From assembly GCA_029962745.1 (NCBI GenBank), contig CM057151.1:9177142-9241141 (forward strand): 64,000 bases of DNA, in the 5' to 3' direction. The translations under genes were made by a program, and so were the position numbers. Numbering within the stretch: position 1 is the stretch's first letter; every line of letters begins with the position of its first letter. The notes below the pieces were generated by a model. It was given only the letters and a program-made list of their open reading frames with translations. It ran no database searches and was not told the DNA's origin. Positions 57,801 through 64,000 of this stretch are shown here, piece after piece. Source of the DNA: Echinometra lucunter. Lineage: Eukaryota > Echinodermata > Echinoidea > Camarodonta > Echinometridae.

Positions 57801-60800
57801 GACAAAATGCTTGTACATAGGTTCATATTCTTCTAAAATGTTACCTAACACTAGCATTTAGCTTGTCTAAAGTCAGTTTTTAGCAGAGGAAGTAAGACTG
57901 AGGTCTAAGTTTTCCTCCTGATCAACATTAATCACCTCTCATTTGGGTTTACTGAATTCATAGATTGTGGGCCACTGGGTTGTAGAAAATATAACTTTGC
58001 ATTTTTTTTTTCCTGATTTCATTATAGGTGAATTTGGATGCTTAGAGTGGTCTAGTTGTGAATCTCAGCTTCTGTATGTGGCAGAAAAGAAGCAACCCAA
58101 AGCTGTCTCCTACTTTGAAAAATCTAAAGAAGGTGAATCTGAAGAGAAACCTGAAATAGATGCTAAAAAGAAAGATCCAGATATTAAGGTAAAATTTGCA
58201 TTATATACTGCCTAAAATTGGATTCTAACTTTTACTGTAATATTATAACATGGTTTGCAAGAAATTGAAATACATTTCTTCATATCCTCATTCCTCATTA
58301 TTGTCATCCCTGCAAGAACATTTATGGTATTATCTTAGAGCTAATGAAAATAACTGCACAAATTACAAACCCCCAGGGTTAATAGCTCTGAAGAATATCT
58401 TGATTGTGTCTATTTGTACTGCAGGGAGACCAGTTTGTGTATCGTCAAGATTGGGGTGAATTGCTGGTTGGAAAGCACTGTCCGGTACCATGCATCTTAA
58501 AACTTGAGACTGGTCAAGTGTCGATACCAGAGGGTCTACCCAAAGATGTCTCCATTGGTCAAGCCATTTGGACTCCTGATGATGGTGGGATAGTCTTCAC
58601 GGGATGGGAGAATGAGCCATATAGACTAGGATTAATCTACTGCAGGAATAGAAGGTAGGAATCATGGTTTGCTGTATATTTTCTCACATATTTGCAGGAT
58701 GAATGGATAGAAATTCTTGTTTCCTGCTGATGTTTTATTTCCTGAGGTTTGTAGCCATAGGTGAGATTGATCAAAATGGGGGAAAATGCAAAGATTCCCC
58801 TCTTTACTGCCACATTCCATGCTACATATTCCTTGAAATCTTGGTGATGTGGGCACTAATTTTGGTATTGCAAATTATTTGCTTGACTTTATTCCTTTCA
58901 TTTCAGTCGTTATGATTATCTGAAGAGTGCCATTTCTACATTGATATGAATAATCATCATGAGAATCACCTATGATTAATTGAAGTTTTTCACTAATTCT
59001 ATTCTTTAGGAGTACTGTCTACCATCTGGATCTGTCGAGTCAAACCTGCAGTAAGTATATGAACGTCATGTAACTGTAAAGAAAATCATTTTCAATGGAA
59101 TGGAGTAGAATACCAATACAAGAATGTACTTGTACAGCTACGTGAAGGAAATATTCAAATTTTTACTGCCTGTAGCATGCTTGGTAGAATTATAGTTGTT
59201 CATGACTGTAAAATTCTTCTACACAGTAAGCCGTGATTGTTTATTGTGATATAAGGATTTGGTGCAATGTGCTAGAAAACAGTGGTGGAAGTTATGACAT
59301 TCTAATATATACACACTGTAAGTATATAATTTTGATTTTGAATGTAATCATGATGAAAATGTGTAGTTAAAATTATTCCTACTATATAATTACCTTTTTT
59401 CATTCAGACCATTACGTGATATCTTGAAGTGTGATATCTTCTTTATTTTGAAGCATTATTATGAAATATTTCAATATTGACAGAAGGGGGGTGGGGGGGG
59501 GGGGTCAGCTGACAGCTTTTATCAGTCTACGTTATTTGTTTGTTTCGTGCTTACTGTCTCTCTATCTATGATTATTAACCAGACACCATCAGTGTCACAG
59601 GTCAGTCTGTGAGGTCACCCTCATTTAGTCCAGATGGTTCCAAGCTCATCTACATTCAGAACTCTTGTCATGGACCTCACATGCAATGTGGGCAACTCAT
59701 GGTGGTAAGTAAGACATGACTGATGATGGCTTCAACTTCATAAATATAATTCCCTCAAATCAGCTGAATTTTGAAACCCAATCATTTTGCTTGCTGCATC
59801 AAAGTGATTTCCACCAGCAAGCAGGAAAAATAGTGAAAATTATCCATCTTAGATATGAAAACCAATCAAGGAATTGCTTTTCTAGCATATGTATGTTTGA
59901 TCAATTGAGGTGGTCCATGAAAGTTGTTAAACCAACTCCTTTCTATGTTCTAATGAACCCATATGTTAATATATGAAAAAGCTGGCATTACATTACTGTG
60001 CCTGATATCAGTGTATTTAATGTGTAGTTAGAAATTGATATTTCTTGCATCATGCATTGCAGAACGATTGTTTTCAATGAAATGGTATCTTAACCCATTG
60101 AACACTAAAGCCAGAAGTAACCTGGCTAGGATCTGTAGAAAATATGTGTTATACTGAAATAAGGTAGTGCTCAAGGGTTTAATTGTGACTCTCTTTTCGT
60201 TAATACAGTATGACTGGAGGAGTAAGGAAACAAAGGTAGCAGTTGATATAGTTCAAAGACCTACGGGTATGTAAATCTCTGTGTTCTTTGTGGAAGTCGT
60301 AATCCATTGATAAGCTGTGCACACATATATCACATTATATTCTGTAGAAGTTGTTGAAGTGCATTTACTTGGACATGAATGAATTGAGCTGAAGACCAAA
60401 CACTAACATGAATGATATGAGTTATAAGAATGTAGCAGTAAGACAGGAATTTACTTATTTGCAATCATATTCTTACAGTAGAGTCTACTAGAATTTTATT
60501 ACATTATTCTCACGAGGGCAAATCAAAAGGAACCAGATAAATCAATGTTATAACTATTTACATGATCACAAGAGCGAAAGCCTTTTGCTATTATTTGTCT
60601 CTGTGTATCAATTGTGCATGAAGATTTTTAACTTTCCTCTTGTTATTTTTCATTGTATATATGATTTTGCATTTGCTTTTCTTTGCACTAAGGAAATGAT
60701 TATAACGTTTTGTGCTTGAATACACAGAGGAGAGACCCTTTCCTGGCTTGTATGTTGGTCGTTTAGAACAACAGTGTTGGCTAGACAATGACACCATCCT

Positions 60801-62848
60801 TGCCAGCTTTGTTTGGAGAAGTAGTGAGGTATGATGCAACAATCACAGCAACTTAGCTTTTTGTTTTCCTTCAGTTATTTTCTTAATTTTCAATGCAATG
60901 TATTATATAGCTGTCATTAACAGGTGACATGTAATTATCATGAACAAATATGTTATACAAATGTTACACAAAACAAATATATTGTCTGCTAGAGATATAT
61001 ATATATGTTGTTGTTTTTTGTATGGGATACAAATATCATATTTTGAATTAAAATTAAAGCTGAAAGTCCCAAAGAATTACTGTTATACTGGAATTGATAT
61101 GATTCATGATTTGCATACTGTAAATTCATTTCAGAAGTTATTTTCAATTTTCCACAGACCATTGTTGCAATTAACATCTGCTCAGGGGAAATAAAGAGAC
61201 TCACGAATGACCCAGAATTTGGTAGCTGGAAATTTTGTGACATCAAAGAGAGACTTATTCTTGCATTCAGGTCATCACCCATCAATTCAGGGCAACTGGT
61301 AAGTTTTAGAAAATTCCAGAATATCAACCTTAACCCTAATCAGGCTGGGCTTTTTGAGTGATGCCATACTGGGGGGGGGGGGGGGGGGAGGGGGGGCAGA
61401 TTCCATCCCCCCCCCCCCCCCCCTTAAGATCTTGGCCGTCGATCGCGCAATCGCGCCGAAAAATTGACATGCCCGTCATCTACCAATTTCTGTAGTTAAA
61501 TTTTACGAAATAATTCTATTAGGTAATTAATTATGCTAATTTATGCACAAATCAGAGTTTTTGCTATAGATCACTAGATGAAGCTCCAAATAGTCTTATT
61601 TTTGTTGTAAATACTCTTTGTAGTGTTGTTAACAAGTATACATGAAAAACAAATTTGAATCAAATTTAATTTCTTATGTATTTCATTGTTTTTGAAATTT
61701 CTTATCTATTTCTTTGTTTTTCGACTTTTTGTCTATTATTGTTTATCGATGGAATTCGTCAGCAATACTATTTGGATCATAACCAGACTAAAATTAATTG
61801 ATTTTGATCATTAATAGTGAAAATAATCATACATTTCTGAATTTTTGCTGGAAACACAATTTGTATTGAATTTGTACATGAAATCACGTTTTTGAGCAAT
61901 TTTTGATCCGACATGCAAGTACAAAATATTGCGTAATTTCGGAACTGCGTACCAGGATGTCACGTATTTGGTCTCAAAAGATGCGCAAGATGCTACAGAA
62001 AAAAGTCATGCAGCGTTGCGGCGATATCTAAGCGTGTTGCAGACAAATCGCGCGAAACGTCTAGGGGGTGGATTCCACAACCCCCCCCCCCCCCCCCCCC
62101 CGGCCTTTTTAGGGTTAATACTATTCATAAATATGTCTGTTAAAGAAAAAAAGATAACACTAGACACCAATTAATTTATTACTTTTTGTTTCTATCTTAC
62201 TTTAAAAGGTTCTAGGTATTCTACCTCAGCAAGGAGATATCTCATGCATTGAATGGAAACCTGTACATGAATCTAGTGTGATTCTGTCAGATGTATCATG
62301 GTCTGTTGTAGCACTCAAGCCAAAACCTGAACAAGGTAAGAATACTAGTAGTACTACTACACTCATCACCACTGACATCTGCATTACTATCACCACCATA
62401 ACCCCCCCCCCCATCCCCACCATAACCCGACCATTTAAATGTCACCAACACCATTGCCATCACCCAACCACAGCAAGCACCACCGTTGCCGCCACCCCCC
62501 CCCCCCATCGCTTAAACAGAACCATTAACAGCATGATCACTACCACCACCACCACAACCATCACATCTCCAATCAACAATGTTCCCCCATTTGTTCCTAC
62601 CACCTTTACCATAACCACCACTTCTGTCCTATTTTAAATCAAAGTGATATATCATGGATATGTGAAATAAACTCCAAGTCAAATTCTTAGATAATGCCTT
62701 ATGTCATGTGAATGTTTTTCATTTTGCTGATTTTATTTCTTTGTCATTATACATTTAGGTAGTGGTGTTGACTTTGAAACCATCATCATGAAGCCCAAGA
62801 AAAACACAAGCAGTACAGAGAAGCCTCCCCTCATTGTTTGGCCTCATG
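54847..62848 (+). CDS. APEH: APEH, acylaminoacyl-peptidase (N-terminal 495 residues, cut by window)
   Basis: This serine peptidase (family S9) removes N-acylated amino acids from peptides in the cytosol. Exons: 54847-54849 (ATG only), 56242-56486, 56788-56878, 57390-57465, 58028-58188, 58425-58654, 59010-59050, 59583-59704, 60209-60266, 60728-60828, 61158-61298, 62209-62335 and 62759-62848. All phases join (0,2,0,1,0,2,1,0,1,0,0,1,1) into 495 codons plus one base. Matches to vertebrate APEH include W(S/T)QRDLER, FKAVLRK, KQYMEVW, NLTALDKHG, FGCLEWS, LLYVAEKKQPKA, IKGDQFVYRQDWGE, GQAIWTPDDGGIVF and the PPLIVWPHG entry to the catalytic domain. So far it is the N-terminal beta-propeller. The Ser-Asp-His catalytic exons lie beyond 64000. 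The single-codon first exon (TACAATG|GTAAGT) is inferred from phase and from the start of the next exon (AFPSVERAVKVYREC); an alternative upstream start cannot be excluded. Confidence 0.92.
61334..62114. mobile_element. piggyBac-like element with poly-G/poly-C ends in an APEH intron
   Basis: TTAA at 61330-61333 and 62115-62118 flank inverted ends CCCTAA...GGC and GCC...TTTTTAGGG. Just inside are 'gggggg...gcagattccatccccc' at 61371-61423 and 'tagggggtggattccacaac' plus C-tracts at 62059-62101. Size 781 bp, no transposase ORF. Confidence 0.65.
62345..62640. repeat. (ACC/CAT)-rich low-complexity tract in an APEH intron
   Basis: Interrupted CCA, ACC and CAT units with two poly-C runs follow the donor at 62336. 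The 119-aa Thr/Pro-rich ORF that reads through from the exon is intron sequence. Confidence 0.75.
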
Positions 62849-63149
62849 GTAAGGGATGGGTTATGGGTTAGTAGCTAAAGTTGCTGCAGACAGCTGACTT
62901 TGGTTCTTCTGCTTTGAAACATTATCAGATTAAGATAATTATAAAAAATAATAGCATTTTTTGCTATATTCTGCTAGTGGGCCCTGCAATCATATTATTG
63001 CACCTGCTTTAGCAAGGCAACCATAGTGCTCAGTGCATTCAAGGAATAAATCCTGCCAGGTACCCACTCACTAAAACCTGGGTTGAGTGTGGCAAATGCA
63101 AAAGATGGTATGAAATATGATAGCTAATGCTATTGCTCACTTCTGTTAA

Positions 63150-63557
63150 CCCATTCGTGACAGAGGTCCACATTTTGTGGTTTGGCCTAATATCTTTTGA
63201 TGCAAAGCCCTAAAAATCATACCAAATACATGAGCAGAAAGAGCAAACAATTCTACACAAACTGTGCCCATTTTGGTTGCGTCAATATTCGTTGTTTGAT
63301 GCTGAAATTTTTTTAAAGGAAAATAAGCATTAAAATCCTTAAATTGGCAATGTGATAGAAAGTTTAAAATCACTGTTTTCCCCTCCAAATTGGCAAATTT
63401 TTGACTTCTCATCATAATTTCTGTCAATTTATATTCATTTCAGATACATGACGTTTTATAAGAAAAATGTAGCAATAGAATAAAAATGTTGGTGTTGCCA
63501 ATTTGAAGAATAAAAGCTGATCAAATTAGGCTTTAAATAATTCCTGTCACGAATGGG
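63150..63557. mobile_element. piggyBac-like MITE, best-preserved copy
   Basis: TTAA (63146-63149) + CCCATTCGTGACAG ... CTGTCACGAATGGG + TTAA (63558-63561). A 408-bp MITE with perfect 14-bp inverted ends, in an intron of APEH. The interior matches 27960-28369 and 52280-52691. Confidence 0.85.
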
Positions 63558-63682
63558 TTAAATGTGTGATCAGTCATAAAGAAGGTGACAGAGAAGTATG
63601 TCAAGGTGACTGCTGCACTGTAATATGTCATCTTTTCAAAGTTTTTCTGTATTTGTGAAAATGCTACCTAGCAAAAAATATA

Positions 63683-63938
63683 TATTGAGGGTTTAGTGCA
63701 ACAAAGGGCTATCTGCATTCTTCGGTCAAAATGAGGTTTTGATATCAAAATGATCAATAAGAGACCAGAAACCCATTGGTAATAATGGTTTCTACAGCAG
63801 ACTTTGTTACAGAAAGGTATCACCCAAAGTAGGTACCGCCATCCACATTAAACCAGTGTTTACAACATAACTTCATTGCAAGTTTTCTCAAAGTGGCCAA
63901 AAACACAGATAGCCCTTTGTTCATTAAACCCTCGATAT
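63683..63938. mobile_element. MITE with ~32-bp inverted ends in an APEH intron
   Basis: GAGGGTTTAGTGCAACAAAG, then 'ggctatctgc', is mirrored at 63903-63938 ('cagatagccctttgttcatt', 'aaaccctc'). Size about 256 bp, no ORF. Confidence 0.75.
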
Positions 63939-64000
63939 GAAGTATCAAAATAATGGTGTAATTGCATGAGAGTAATGCTGTATGATACAAAAATGTGAAT

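Overview
The window is eukaryotic nuclear DNA, most likely from an echinoderm and probably a sea urchin. It has intron-rich genes with GT-AG splice sites, AT-rich spacers full of microsatellites, and many small inverted-repeat transposons. The actin gene is interrupted in codon 204, which is one of the two classic intron positions of sea urchin actin genes. A large foldback transposon with long inverted repeats and an 8-bp target duplication resembles the TU elements of sea urchins. I could not run any search, so all family names come from reading the translations.

Layout, left to right. (1) 1-868: the last intron and last exon of an actin gene (+). (2) 869-4556: a repeat-rich spacer. (3) 4557-17254: gene A (+), a five-exon type II membrane protein that looks like a DUF1647-type, glycosyltransferase-like protein. 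Its second intron carries an 8.66-kb TU-like foldback element (6214-14868), inserted 22 nt from the 3' splice site; with the second target-site copy the element ends 22 nt from the exon. (4) 17255-23543: a spacer with several MITE-like elements, a telomere-like array, a diverged GAGCGAGCGCAGCGAGCGAG repeat field and a long pyrimidine tract. (5) 23544-27139: gene B (+), a paralogue of gene A whose last exon is missing at this place. (6) 27350-27849 and 40886-41385: two runs of exactly 500 N. (7) 27850-40885: a contig holding exons 2-6 of an EPHX4-like epoxide hydrolase (+) and, at its far end on the minus strand, the missing last exon of gene B. (8) 41386-53065: a second, complete copy of the EPHX4-like gene (-), in inverted orientation to the first. 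(9) 53066-54848: a spacer with an extreme GAA/GGA tract. (10) 54847-64000: APEH, acylaminoacyl-peptidase (+), cut by the window edge just before its catalytic domain.

The main result is that the apparent 11.7-kb inverted duplication around 40.5 kb is best explained as an assembly error. The contig at 27850-40885 appears to be placed backwards, and it is the other haplotype of 41386-52792. When it is reverse-complemented its end overlaps the end of the preceding contig by 13 identical bases, gene B regains its last exon in the right strand and frame, and the two epoxide hydrolase copies become alleles. The two copies differ by clean presence/absence of small transposons, as expected for alleles of a highly polymorphic marine invertebrate. 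The locus is then: actin, gene A, gene B (all +), one EPHX4-like gene (-), APEH (+).

The genes have no obvious common pathway. A and B are a tandem paralogue pair of secretory-pathway proteins, EPHX4-like is a membrane-anchored alpha/beta hydrolase, APEH is a cytosolic serine peptidase, and actin is cytoskeletal.
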